Below, piece by piece: positions 52,925-64,000 of a DNA stretch of 64,000 nt; within the stretch, counting starts at the first letter, position 1; each line of letters opens with the position of its first letter. Both the position numbers and the translations under genes were made by a program. Where the stretch lies: NCBI RefSeq assembly GCF_014356525.2, contig NC_052508.1:61073800-61137799 (forward strand), read 5' to 3'. The notes beneath the pieces were generated by a model that saw nothing but the letters and a program-made list of their open reading frames with translations, ran no database searches and had not been told where the DNA came from. The DNA comes from Nilaparvata lugens (Eukaryota; Arthropoda; Insecta; Hemiptera; Delphacidae).

Positions 52925-54500
52925 TTAAAACACTGGATTGTTGCCATGCGGTCCTATGCCAAGATTAAATTTATTACAAAAGGTTAGTAATTGGCTTGAT
53001 AGCGGTGTTTTCTTTGATTGCTTATCATATTTATTTGAAATTCGATGATATTGCATGTGGAAATGTTGTGATTTACTTGCATCTTCTTGCATTCTGTTTG
53101 TAGATTGTTGCTGTAGGCTGGTTGGGTTATCTGCTGTCCATTTGTTGATTGTTGAGGCTGTCCTAATTGATAATTTTTTCATGAATTTAAATCCCTTGTA
53201 TCTGGTGTACTCTTTCTTCAAATAACTCCTTGTTCCTTTAATAATAATTTCTTTTAATCTGTTCTTTTCCAATTCATCCTGTAGTCTCAATTCATCTTTC
53301 CTCTTATTTTCATCTAATATTCTTGATTTCGGCTCATTATAACTCATTAGGCTTACAACAGTAAACATTTTTATAATATTAAATTTCCAATTATCAATAA
53401 TAGATTCTTTCAATACCAACAATACAATATTTTCCCTCATATCTACAACACAGTCTTTTATCCATATCACAGCCATCATAACAAACATTAAACACCATAT
53501 CCAAACATTTATCATCTTTTCAATAGCATAATATCCAGGTACTTTCACTTTCTTAATATTATTTTTTAATTCTTCCAATCTTCTCAAACACCGTTCATCC
53601 TTCATCAATCTCAATAAGTAGTCCATTTCGTTATTTTCCCGGCGTGAATCCATAATAGTCCTTTTAGTTCCATTTTTAATCCAACATGAATCCATGGTAG
53701 TTTCGTAAGCAGCTCCGGTTTTGTTACATTCATTCCATCCGTTTTTATCACATTTCCTTAGCCCATTCTTCCGGTCACATCGCTGATTGGCTCTCTTGAA
53801 GCGTATGTGCCGCGGATGCACGTCGTCGGTCTGCTCCTGTCCTCCATCCTGGTTTCGGTCCGGTGTCTTCTTCGGGCGTTTGAACCGTGCATGCGGCCGG
53901 TATGCGCGCGCGTGGTTCCTCCTTCGTCGCTTCTTCCGCCTCCGGGCCTTACGATGCATGCTCCTACGGTCCTGTATGCTGTCCTCCTCGTCCTGATGTC
54001 GGTCGGGTGTCCTCGGGCGCCTCCGTCTCCGGGCCTTGCGGTGGTCGCTCCTTTTGTCCGGTAGTCCGTCTTCTCGTTCTTCCATGGGGTCCTTGGTTTG
54101 CTGTGGGGTCGAATGATGCGGATGCGGATCTGATACGTTTTCAATTTGCTCTGTATCCACCAACTCCTTGATTATAGCATGATCCTGGTGGCTGTTGGTG
54201 TTCTCCGGCGGTGAGGGATCTTCGGTAGGGAACAGGATGCTCAGTAGGGATTGATGCTTACAGCTGGTTTTTGGTGGTGGTTTATCTGGTATTGGCTTTT
54301 GTTCTTCTAATAATATTTCCGGTAAATCATTTCTAAAGGTGGTGTATGATGTTGAAATATCTGGATTTTCTTTGTTTGTTTCATTGGAGCTTGTAGGTGT
54401 TATATCGGGGGTATCATATAGTCCTGGTTTATTAGCTGTAGCTTTCTGTGTATCTGGTGGCGGGTTGTTGGGTGTTGGGTTCTGTGTTTTTTGGTGATTT
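52925..54500 (-). CDS. Basic, membrane-segment-containing region of the LTR element
   Basis: Minus strand, open to the stop at 52925. ATG at 54163 (412 codons), but the frame is open upstream to about 54500 through Pro/Thr/Asn-rich sequence, so it probably continues the gag frame. Order: an Arg/Lys-rich segment (RKARRRKKRRRRNHARAY), a Cys/Asn-rich stretch, then a hydrophobic helix (MINVWIWCLMFVMMAVIWI), then a charged coiled-coil-like region. There are no protease, RT, RNase H or integrase motifs. I do not recognise the family. Confidence 0.55.
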
Positions 54501-54534
54501 GATCTGGACGCATGCTCTAATGTGTAGTTTGTAC

Positions 54535-55825
54535 TTATTTGATGAGGTGGCGGTTTGTAATTTTTGTCGTAATTATTCTGATGTTATCATTATTTGTGTT
54601 AAATCGATCACGGCCATAATAATACTTTCTTTCATAGGTTTGCTGTGGATAATGGTTTGTTTGACGATTCTGAAAACTTCTATTATTCCAGCTGTTATTT
54701 TGATTTTGATTATAGCGGCGTTTAAATTGAGGGGTAGATCGTGAGCAATCATATGGTACTGATTCATAATTTTGGCTGTTATACTGATTACTTTTTGAGT
54801 TATGCTGATTCTGTGTGTATCTCTGGTCTGAACGGTGGTTTGATATTGCCATCACAGACTGTATGCCATATAAATGATTATCAGCTGTTTGCAATCAGTA
54901 ATGGGTTGTGTGGTGAGTGCCATTCTAACTTGATACGGTAGCTTCTTTAAAATAATACTTGCTAATGCCGATTCATTAATGGGCTCGCTCAATTGAGAAT
55001 TTTTAAACTGTAGGGCATTGACGAAAGTGGTACATGCACCGTCTAAGTTAGGGTTGAAAACGCATGATATAATGTCCGCTAGCACGTCCAACTGTTTACT
55101 TCTGCTCCAATACTGTTCCAGGAAGACAGCTACAAACTCATCCAATGATGTAAATTCATGGGCTCTACTCCGAAAGAACATCAGGGGTTCGCCAATCAAT
55201 AAACTAGTCAAACGAAGACGCCAAAAATTCCAAGAGGTGGTGTTAATGATTGAACTAGTTTTATCTGATCTATAAATTCTTTAGGTTGGAGATAGCGGTC
55301 TGTATTGTCAAAATGGCCTAATTCATTGAAACTGTGTAGTGAATCAAACGTTGCTATGGGAATAGGCTCTATATTCTTGTGCGGAAATTGATGTATTTGA
55401 TTTTCAAGTTGTACTATGTTTTGATTTATATCAGAATTTGGGTGAGCTATTTCATGAATTTGCGAAGTGTTTTGTGCTGGTAGGTTATCTATTCTTTCGT
55501 TTAACTCACAAGTGACAGTATCTATTTTTGCTGTTAAATCGGTTGTAATTAGTTCTTGATTTTCAGCGGTAGATGCTGGTATTGTGTCCGCAGTTTCCTT
55601 ACCCGTTCTTACCGATGTATCCTTTAATGATTCCCGCATTTCCTTCATTTCCGCCTTCAAGTCCTTCATTACCATGGTCATTGTTTTTTCTAAACTATTA
55701 GAAAATGACTTGATCATCCCCTCTACTATAACCCTTCTTATTGCTTCTTGGGAGACATTTAACGGTTTATTACTGTTCACAGGATTCTTGGCGGTGATTG
55801 AAGAGATCTGGGCGTTGGACTCCAT
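54535..55825 (-). CDS. Gag-like polyprotein of the LTR element
   Basis: Minus strand, ATG at 55825 (MESNAQISSITAKNPVNSNK). N-terminal coiled coil (MVMKDLKAEMKEMRESLKD), then a capsid-like segment (LTSLLIGEPLMFFRSRAHEF, TSLDEFVAVFLEQYWSRSKQ), then a Gln/Asn/Arg/Tyr-rich tail with no CCHC knuckle. Two one-base losses in A-runs, near 55255 and 54588, break the frame between its three open segments; correcting both gives one frame into 52925-54500. Gag identity rests on the capsid-like motif, position and composition. Confidence 0.6.
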
Positions 55826-56903
55826 CGCGCCCCCTCAGCGTCGATCTCCGCTACTATCGCCGTCTGCAGTGTGTCTGCTACCTTACTTTGCGTGGACGAA
55901 AAGAGACTCATATTTTAAAAATGGATTAAGTGTCAAGTGTTTGTTAAAAAAGTGAAAGTTTTGGCCAACAAGGCATTAATAAGGACACAAATGAGGATAG
56001 GCCTATGGACATTACAAGCCAGGTAACCTATTTATTACTTAAGCTCTTATAATATAATAATACTATTCATTGATTTCTGACTAGCAGTTTAGGCCCATAA
56101 AATATAATCTCTCTCTATAAACATGTATTTTTTACAGTACTAATAATATAAAATTTTCTTTAAAACATATAATTCTTCTTATTTAAAGCTATTGATTCCC
56201 CAAAAAGTAATACAAATTTCACTTCGCCAGTTTTCCTCAATACTCGTATAAGTTATCTATAATTTTCAATATGGTTATTGACTTAATTTCAAATAATTAT
56301 TCAATGAGCTCGGCTCTCATCATCAGTCCCACGTTGGTACGGCATGTTTCTCTGCCGTATCCGTGGCCTATCACGTTGGGCGACATGTTTCTCTGACGTT
56401 ATTCTTTATATTTAAATAACGATTAGCCTCCTGCTTGGCATCAGTCGGTAAAGCATGAGATTTGATATAATTATATAATTAGGTCGTGGTTTTCTAATAG
56501 TATTCAGTCTTAAAAAATCTTGATAGGCCTAGGTATGGGCTTCTCCTATAACTCTTGTAATTCAATAAAAAATAAATATATATAAATATGATACTTATAC
56601 AATAGTGTTGAGGAATAATAAATAAATTGCACACCATAAACGTTTCATACATATATTACACAAATAATGCAAAAAATAAATCGAGGCAAAAAATATATAA
56701 AGAGCGATAAAAAATATAATATAAAAATAGAACAATAATTGAAATCAATAAAATATCACAGGCTAAACTTTATATTCTAGATTTATGGCACGAATCATTA
56801 CCATGTGCCTTTATCTTAAAATCATATGCATTCTTTTGCATGTAGCTGCGATATGCGCTTGCTAATACTTGTCGACTTGGACAATTCAATTAAAAATGTG
56901 TGC
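55826..56903. other. Leader of the LTR element
   Basis: Between the presumed 5' LTR (56904-58387, minus orientation) and the gag ATG. No obvious tRNA primer site is adjacent to the LTR. A small GC-richer hairpin region lies at 56330-56400 (ACGGCATGTTTCTCTGCCGT). Confidence 0.45.
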
Positions 56904-58387
56904 TTTAAGATCAGCTTGATAAATTAGCCACTAATAATCCAAATATATATATATTAAAATCTCTAGTACTTAGTAGATTTCTTTGTATCGAATATATATT
57001 TTTTATCTCAGGGTGCAAGATTCGGCACCTGATGGAATAGGTAGAGCCATTCATCTAGTGAATTAGAGCTATAATAAACTATCGCAAATTATATTGCAAA
57101 AATTAAATGTCATATGCATATGTTTTAATAGCCTAGATTTTATACTTCTTTGATTTAATAGAAATTTCTGAAATATTGATCTATATTTTTCTTTCAATAA
57201 AATACCTTTAATACTAATTTTACTTGCGCAAGTCTTACTCTTATTAATTTCTTAATTTATAATAAAAACCCTTTCGACGAGCTAGCTTTGATCATTAGAT
57301 TAATTCGAAGCACTAGGGCGCCCATCACTAATTCAAATTTATCACTCACGTGTCGAAAATCTTCTTGTAAGCCGCCGATGTCGATCCAACTCCATGTGGT
57401 CCGGGAATATGGTAGCCGGAATCGTCTCTTCCAAGGGGTTATAAATTTATTTAAAAATGAAAATGACTTCTGCTTTACAATAGCATCACGAAGTCTTTTA
57501 AGAAATTTAATAATTTAATTTAACTTTAACTTTTACAAAATCATTATCAAGGTACTACGCTCTAAAATATTTGGGGTCCTCTCCTGGTGGCATTTGGTTG
57601 GCGAGTGCTGGTTCTCCTTTCTCAATTTTACAAATCTTATTTCCGACTTTCAAATTAACATAAAATTTGAATATCTTAGTCCTCCGCCATTTAGGTTCAA
57701 ATAGATCTTACAAAAAATATCAAAATATTGCTTAGATTGTATGATTAATAATTTCTTTGCTTTCGAGCCATATCGATAACATAGACTATACAACAATTCA
57801 ACATAGATTCCGAACATTTATAGAAATATATATAAATATTTTTGAATTGGCCTACAATTGCCGCCTATTAACTGCCGTTTTACTATTGGTGCATGCAAAT
57901 TTTATTCGGTATTCATGCGCCTGGTACCTCTTATTTCCTGAATACATTAAATTATTTTATTTGGTTTATTTGTTATGCTCTTTACATGCTAGCTAATATT
58001 CTATACATTAATATTAATTCCATGCTACCTAATAATTAGCCACGTGATCAGATGTTTTTTCACATTGCACACCATCTGATTGCAATAAAGCTCTGCCAAG
58101 GGGTTTTGGTCAGATTCTACGTTTCTCGGTTTGATCGATCTCTAGGTCACCGATCCGTGAATACATGTACCTAACCTCAATCTTCAAATATTTTATATAA
58201 TAATCTATTTATGAGCAATAAAATTCCTTCAAATCCTTTTTAGGTTTTTGTACCATTTAGCCAGAACAAGCTGAGGCTATCTAATCTTAGTTATTATCTA
58301 TTTGGCGATATTAGCCAGTTACTTTATTTTCAGACCTATTACTATTTCGGTTAGGGATTTTTATCTACCCAAATTTGATACTTTACA
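56904..58387 (-). repeat. LTR (5' LTR with respect to the minus-strand gag)
   Basis: 1484 bp. It differs from 50574-52051 by roughly a dozen and a half small changes, so insertion looks recent in evolutionary terms. It holds short open frames only. Confidence 0.8.
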
Positions 58388-58704
58388 ATGCGCAACATTT
58401 AAACATCAAGAGAAATGCTAAACCGTCGACTTGAATCTTAGACCTCACTTCGCTCAGTCAATTATTTTCAATTTTAGGTGAAAATGTCACTGAACATTAA
58501 TTGCAGAAATTTTCATGCTCAATCTTATCCACTCGAATTTGTTTGTTTAAATTATATTGAGTCAGTCCCTGATCCACAGCAACCCCCTACAGGTTGGTAG
58601 CACCAGATGGTAGCAGCTCATTGATTTGAACTTCTCATTCCAATGGATCACCTAGCAATCTGTGAATTGAGAATTCAATGAAAAGCCCTGCACACGTACG
58701 CCAA

Positions 58705-59480
58705 TTTTTACTTTCCTTGCCCTATTACCATAGGTAAGGAAAGTATTACTTTCCGAAAAAATAAAGGTACCCCAATTTCCAAATTTCTATACGTTTCAAG
58801 GTCCCCTGAGTCCAAAAAAGTGGTTTTTGGGTATTGGTCTGTATGTGCATCTGTGTACACGATATCTCATCTCCCAATCAACGGAATGACTTGAAATTTG
58901 GAGCTTAAGGTCCTTACACTATGTGGATCTGACACGAATGATTTCGATCAAATGCAATTCAAGATGGCTGATGAAATGGCGAAAATGTTGTCAAAAACAG
59001 GGTTTTCAGCGATTTTCTCGAAAACGGCTCCAACGATTTTGATCAAATTTGTACCTAAAATAGTCATTGATCTGCTCTATCAACTGCCACAAGTCCCATA
59101 TCTGTAAAAATTTCAGGAGCACCGCCCCATCTATGCAAAGTTTGATTTTAGATTCCCAATTATCAGGCTTCAGATACAATTCAAACAAAACATTTCAAGT
59201 GGAAAAGATTGAGCATAAAAATCTCTACAATCAATGTTCAGTAACATTTTTATCTAAAATTGAAAATAAGCTCGAAATTCGAGAAAATGTGATTATTCAA
59301 TTGCAAACTGTTGATTCTATTAAATCATTCACTATGTAGAGATAGCAGACTTCGTATGTCTACAGCGCTATTGTCCTGTCAACAGCTGGCTCCGATCTTA
59401 GAATAGTAGACTTGAGATGCGCGTGAACACTAGCGTCAGTTGATCAATTTTCATAACGGCAAGGAAAGTTGTGTGAGTGC
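58705..59480. mobile_element. Repeat element bounded by CTTTCCTTGCC / GGCAAGGAAAG
   Basis: TACTTTCCTTGCCCTA (about 58710) and CGGCAAGGAAAGTTGTG (about 59457) are inverted. The interior has TTTCAAGGTCCCCTGAGTCC (shared with the palindrome at 33645-33875) and ACGGCTCCAACGATTTTGAT (similar to 24410-24440). Small open frames on both strands are not convincing. Confidence 0.5.
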
Positions 59481-59754
59481 GCCACACCAGATTTTTTTAT
59501 CAAGGAAATGGAAGTAACAGCTGTGTACACTCAGTTGTAAAATGAAGTCAGGCCTGATCAGGTCAGGAATGTGACCCAGTCTGTCGCTGGCCACAGAACG
59601 ATCTTAACGACAGAGAAAACGCAAATAGACCAAAGGCAACCCCACGTGACCAACATACCGGTTTAAAACTTCTACTGATCATTTTTTAGGTTATGTTTAG
59701 CGGAATTGTAAGGATATTAGGTTATATTTTATCAACAAACTGAACAGTCAACAT

Positions 59755-60963
59755 TGTCACAAAGTAAAATTGTGACAAGAAAATAGTTAATAATATTACT
59801 GAAAGACGCTCGGCTATCAGCAAAGCTAGCCGACCGCGGAGATAAGGAAGGTACCGATGGCGCACCATCTTCCGCGCATCGAGACGATTTCCACCGCCTC
59901 TGGCACAACACCATCCCCTCCACTTTGGGGGAGTATTTAAACGCCGGACGAGCCCCAGTCCAGAGCATTCCGCTCACAACCTTCCTGCTCCTGGTACAGC
60001 GGCCCGTTGGCTGCCGTACGTCCCCGACCTCCTGTCCTGGTACAGCGGCCGTTGGCTGCCGTACGTCCCTAACCTTCCATCTCCCTAGGGCACAGCGGAC
60101 CGTTGTCTGCCGTCCCTGTCCTCCATTTCCCCAGGGCACAGCGGACCGTTGTCTGCCGTCCCTGACCTTCCATTCCCCCAGGGTACAGCGGACCGTTGTC
60201 TGCCGTCCCTGTCCTCCATTTCCCCAGGGCACAGCGGACCGTTGTCTGCCGTCCCTGACCTTCCATTCCCCCAGGGCACAGCGGACCGTTGTCTGCCGTC
60301 CCTGACCTTCCATTCCCCCAGGGCACAGCGGACCGTTGTCTGCTGTCCCTGACCTCCCATTTCCCCAGGGCACAGCGGACCGTTGTCTGCCGTGCCTGAC
60401 CTTCCATTCCCCCAGGGCACAGCGGACCGTTGTCTGCCGTCCCTGTCCTCCTTCTCCCCAGGGCACAGTGGACCGTTGTCTGCCGTCCCTATTCTTCCTT
60501 CTCCCAGGGCACAGCGGACCGTTGTCTGCCATCCCTATTCTTTCCATCCCCTCAGGGCACAGCGGACCGTTGTCTGCCGTCCCTATTCTTCCTTCTCCCC
60601 AGGGCACAGCGGACCGTTGTCTGCCGTCCCTATTCTTCCTTCTCCCCAGGGCACAGCGGACCGTTGTCTGCCGTCCCTATCCTGTCTGTCCTTCCTTTTC
60701 CTACTCCACTGGAGCGGAACCGAGGCCATAAGGCCGATACAAAATTACATCAAAGTGGTGTCATCAGAGAAGAGAGCGACCTTCACGCCGTTAGAAGCAC
60801 CAGGAGGTGCTGTTCACGCCAGCTGAGGCACAAAGAAGAAGGAAGAGGAACTTCGACTTGCCTCCTTTCCCCGCCCACATTACGACTGAGTGGAGTCATC
60901 CAGGAGCAACACCTGGGTATCAATCACCCACCTCTGAAGCTACTCAGGGTGTACGTGATAGAT
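59755..60963 (+). repeat. 5' LTR of a Ty3/gypsy-type element, with minisatellite
   Basis: Starts TGTCACAAAGTAAAATTGTG, which recurs at 63312. A TATA-like TATTTAAA sits at 59934-59941. Two 42-45-bp units (GGTACAGCGGCCCGTTGGCT type) and then 13 units of about 47 bp (GGGCACAGCGGACCGTTGTC type) fill 59993-60690. The primer site begins at 60964, so the LTR ends near 60963. The long frames on both strands across the minisatellite are periodicity artefacts. Confidence 0.85.
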
Positions 60964-60988
60964 TGGCGCCCACACTTGGGGCACGAGG
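60964..60988 (+). other. Primer binding site, tRNA-Lys type
   Basis: TGGCGCCCACACTTGGGGCA closely resembles the complement of the 3' end of tRNA-Lys, a common primer for Ty3/gypsy elements. It lies directly behind the LTR, fixing element orientation as +. Confidence 0.8.
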
Positions 60989-61004
60989 CAAGGAAGTAAG
61001 AATC

Positions 61005-62340
61005 ATGAGTGAACAGGGAGAGTCTGATTCAGATGCTCAACACCAGGAGCTGACAGAGGATCAGTCGGTTGAGGACATAAACCCCGAGGTGATAGCCGAC
61101 CCCAGAGTTTCCTGGATCTATAATTGAAAAAGGAAGAAGCATTCAATCTCTACAAGATTGGGGCATAGTGTCATCTGGAACACTTGCTGAGTTGAGAAGG
61201 TTGTTAGTAGAACAACATAAGAAGATGGCTGTACGTTTTCCCAGCCCAAGACCTGGAATAGTGAGCAGAAGCAGTGAGGAATCCGGACACTCAGCAACAG
61301 GTACTCATGCTGAAGTTTGAACCAACATTCACACAAACCCCCTCATGGACCCAGGGGCGGTATGTGACAAAGTAAGAAGCTGGAGACTGTCATTCGATGG
61401 CCAATCAGATGCTCCCAGCTTCTTAGAAAGGCTAGACGAGCTACAACAAGCTTATGGGCTCACTGGCAACCAACTACTAGTCGCGCTACCTGAATTACTA
61501 GTTGGTAAAGCTACCCTATGGATGGCTAATCGTCGTGACCAGTGGAAATCATGGGACAATTTTGTGACAGATTTCAGATCACGCTACTACCCACTTACCT
61601 ATGAGGAGGACCTCGAGACTCTAATTCAGGCAAGGAAGCAAAAAGAACGTGAATCGTTTGACGAATTTCTCGAAGATGTACTGACACTCATGAGGCGTCG
61701 AGGAGGTTTTACAGGCGAGAATAAATTACAGAGAGTGTATAAGAATCTCCTCCCACGGTACAAATTGTATATTCGGCAATCATATGTTCATAGTATCAAC
61801 GAATTGGAAAAATTCGCGAGGGAGTATGAACAAATAAAAGCAGAGGAGAAACAGAATAGACAGAATTCGAGAGTTCACATGATTGAGGACACGAAAAAGA
61901 TTACAAGGCTCAAGGTTGAGACAGTTATAACCCCTACTAGTAACAGACCATCTCTTAGTGAGTCTGAACCCATGTGTGGGCAATACAAGAGACCGGGGCA
62001 CTGGAGATCACACTGTCCCAATATCCCACCATGTAAAAGGAGCGGAAAGAGAGCACTGAAATGTGTCTGTGATGTGCAGAAGGAGAATAAAACTCCGAAC
62101 AAGACAGCAGTGATGCGAACAGCACACAGGATTCCTGTGATTGAAGAGTCATCAAGAGACAACAGACTATTCATTGCCGTAATAATCGGCGGTAAAAAGT
62201 GTCAGGCCTTGCTAGATACGGGTGCTGAAGCTAATTATATGAGCAACGAGGTCTATGAAGTCATCCGGAAAATAGGGATGATACGGAAAGAACCAGCACG
62301 TCACCGCGCGATATTAGCTGATGGACGGTCAACCCGTTAA
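61005..62340 (+). pseudogene. Gag and protease of the Ty3/gypsy element, frameshifted
   Basis: ATG at 61005 (MSEQGESDSDAQHQELTEDQ) runs to a stop near 61127; another frame then carries QDWGIVSSGTLAELRRLLVE. The main frame 61345-62340 has a gag capsid domain (SFLERLDELQQAYGLTGNQL, FDEFLEDVLTLM), a knuckle CGQYKRPGHWRSHC that has lost its second Cys, and an aspartic protease with ALLDTGAEANYMS. It stops at 62340 before any RT. The element cannot move on its own. Confidence 0.8.
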
Positions 62341-63290
62341 ATGGGAAAGTGACTACTAATGTGACCATAGAACAAATCACAGTTCCACTAGTGGCATCTA
62401 TAATGGAAGGACTGAACAAGATCTGCTATTAGGCATGGAATTTATGCGTAAAAACAGAGTGAATATTCACACATTCACAAGAGAGGTGGAGTGGGATCCT
62501 CCCCAATTGAATCCTTCAAGACAGCCAATTATGTTGCGATCACCATTATCGGGGAGTAGGACAACAAAAGTCCCAACAATATCAGCTGTACAATCCGAAT
62601 CTCAGGACAACAAGGATCACGACAAAAGGATATTCATGCAGGTTGGTTTGAATGGAGTTGAACTCAATGCTTTGATTGATGCCAGGGCGGAATTGTCATA
62701 TATTCCAGAACAAGCATCTTCGGGCAACGTAGTGATGGATCACAGGAATGAGATGAATGACTCTGAACGGCGGGCCACAATTCATGCCCCAGCCACCAAC
62801 ACAAGTGGTAACTCCAAGAGTGATGTGGAAAAATTAATATCACCCCCCACGGTCATGGATGTGAACGAGACAACACCACCCCCTACTGTCATGGATGTGG
62901 AGGAGTCAATACCCTCCTCAACTGATACGGATGTAGAAGAGCAAACACAGTCTTCGACTGTCAAAGAGGTAGTCTCACAGTCCCAGGATCCCAAACCAGG
63001 ACTCTCAAGGAATAAGGATCCAGTGTTGTGTCACCGAGTCTCAACACCTGGTAAGCGTAAACGGGCTGGCAAGCCACGCATAAAAGTCCAATTTCCAGAT
63101 GGACGATGTAAATATGTACCTGGTGGACCAGGCATAGATGATGCCTATAAGCAGTGGCATACACCTCTAAAGGTGATGCCTGAGCGGCATACACCTCTTA
63201 AGGTGATGCCTGAGAGGTGTACACCTCTTAAGGTGATGCCTAGATGGCTCACGCCTTTTAAGGTGGTGCCATAGAGGGCTCTGATCCCCC
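62341..63290 (+). pseudogene. Remnant downstream of protease, second DAR/DTG-like motif
   Basis: The frame 62435-63274 includes LNALIDARAELSYIPEQ, a second protease-like motif with DTG changed to DAR. A Thr/Val/Met repeat region (PPTVMDV, SSTDTDVEE) and four copies of a ten-residue unit (HTPLKVMPER) end at about 63270. No RT, RNase H or integrase. PPT-like AGTAGGAGTGGGG at 63299-63311 precedes the 3' LTR. Confidence 0.6.
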
Positions 63291-63311
63291 CCCCCCCAAG
63301 TAGGAGTGGGG

Positions 63312-64000
63312 TGTCACAAAGTAAAATTGTGACAAGAAAATAGTTAATAATATTACTGAAAGACGCTCGGCTATCAGCAAAGCTAGCCGACCGCGGAGAT
63401 AAGGAAGGTACCGATGGCGCACCATTTTCCGCGCATTGAGACGATTTCCACCGCCTCTGGCACAACTCCATCCCCTCCACTTTGGGGGAGTATTTAAACG
63501 CCGGACGAGCCCCAGTCCAGAGCATTCCGCTCACAACCTTCCTGCTCCTGGTACAGCGGCCCGTTGGCTGCCGTACGTCCCCGACCTCCTGTCCTGGTAC
63601 AGCGGTCCGTTGGCTGCCGTACGTCCCTAACCTTCCATCTCCTAGGGCACAGCGGACCATTGTCTGCCGTCCCTGTCCTCCCATTTCCCCAGGGCACAGC
63701 GGACCGTTGTCTGCCGTCCCTGACCTTCCATTCCCCCAGGGCACAGCGGACCGTTGTCTGCCGTCCCTGTCCTCCCATTTCCCCAGGGCACAGCGGACCG
63801 TTGTCTGCCGTCCCTGACCTTCCATTCCCCCAGGGCACAGCGGACCGTTGTCTGCCGTCCCTGACCTTCCATTCCCCCAGGGCACAGCGGACCGTTGTCT
63901 GCCGTCCTGTCCTCCCATTTCCCCAGGGCACAGCGGACCGTTGTCTGCCGTGCCTGACCTTCCATTCCCCCAGGGCACAGCGGACCGTTGTCTGCCGTCC
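63312..64000 (+). repeat. 3' LTR of the Ty3/gypsy-type element (cut by window end)
   Basis: Starts TGTCACAAAGTAAAATTGTG after a purine-rich tract. It matches 59755 onward, including the TATTTAAA box (about 63491-63498), two long units and at least eight 47-bp units before the window ends. Unit order differs from the 5' LTR, so the arrays have diverged since insertion. Confidence 0.85.

Noticed and set aside
53787..54171. Plus-strand frames opposite the Arg-rich region
   Set aside because: Antisense shadow of the Arg-codon-rich minus-strand coding region.
59732..60826. Long open frames on both strands across the GC-rich array (up to 291 codons)
   Set aside because: They are produced by a 47-bp repeat without in-frame stops in an LTR. 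All frames read the same short repetitive peptides and none has a recognisable domain.
63145..63978. Minus-strand 277-codon frame in the 3' LTR
   Set aside because: Same cause: minisatellite periodicity in the LTR, running antisense to the element.
1..64000. CRISPR arrays, operons or bacterial defence systems
   Set aside because: The gene structure is spliced and the mobile elements are eukaryotic. The only regular arrays are an LTR minisatellite and a transposon tandem repeat.

Overview
The window looks like intron-rich, AT-rich, repeat-dense chromosomal DNA of an insect. GT-AG introns, a 12-intron Kelch gene, Tc1/mariner, Penelope, RTE/R2-type and LTR elements and many foldback MITEs all fit. 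I suspect a hemipteran (planthopper-like) from the style of the repeats, but that is inference. There are no prokaryotic features.

Two host genes can be read, both on the + strand. (1) A BTB-BACK-Kelch (KLHL-family) gene spans 2180-30201. Its 13 coding exons join in phase to about 623 residues (BTB, BACK, six Kelch blades), provided one single-base deletion in exon 8 is discounted. The family supplies substrate adaptors for Cullin-3 ubiquitin ligases. (2) A C2H2 zinc-finger gene spans about 36691-46702. It has short acidic exons, each with a SUMO-type psi-K-x-E motif, and a terminal exon with three intact fingers plus a degenerate first finger; it also carries a one-base frameshift.

Region by region: 1-2179 is upstream DNA with ATCGAT/DRE-like sites and a 150-bp tandem repeat. 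2180-30275 is the Kelch gene, whose introns hold at least five MITE/foldback families, three Tc1/mariner relatives, an R2-like LINE nested in a TIR element, and a stray copy of part of exon 8. 29502-33242 holds a 1.5-kb direct duplication that includes the terminal Kelch exon and poly(A) signal; the two copies flank a LINE fragment exactly. 33300-46930 is the zinc-finger gene with LINE remnants and a Penelope-like element in its introns; the Penelope element is itself split by a 1.1-kb insertion with a 10-bp target duplication. 46983-49990 holds LINE and MITE debris. 50574-58387 is an LTR element with nearly identical 1.48-kb repeats, a gag-like minus-strand coding region and no recognisable pol. 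59755-64000 is a Ty3/gypsy-type element with a tRNA-Lys-like primer site, gag and protease but no reverse transcriptase. Its LTRs contain a 47-bp minisatellite, and the 3' LTR runs off the window.

One caution affects everything: at least five reading frames (both host genes and several transposons) are broken by loss of one base in a short homopolymer. That pattern suggests consensus error in the assembly rather than pseudogenes.
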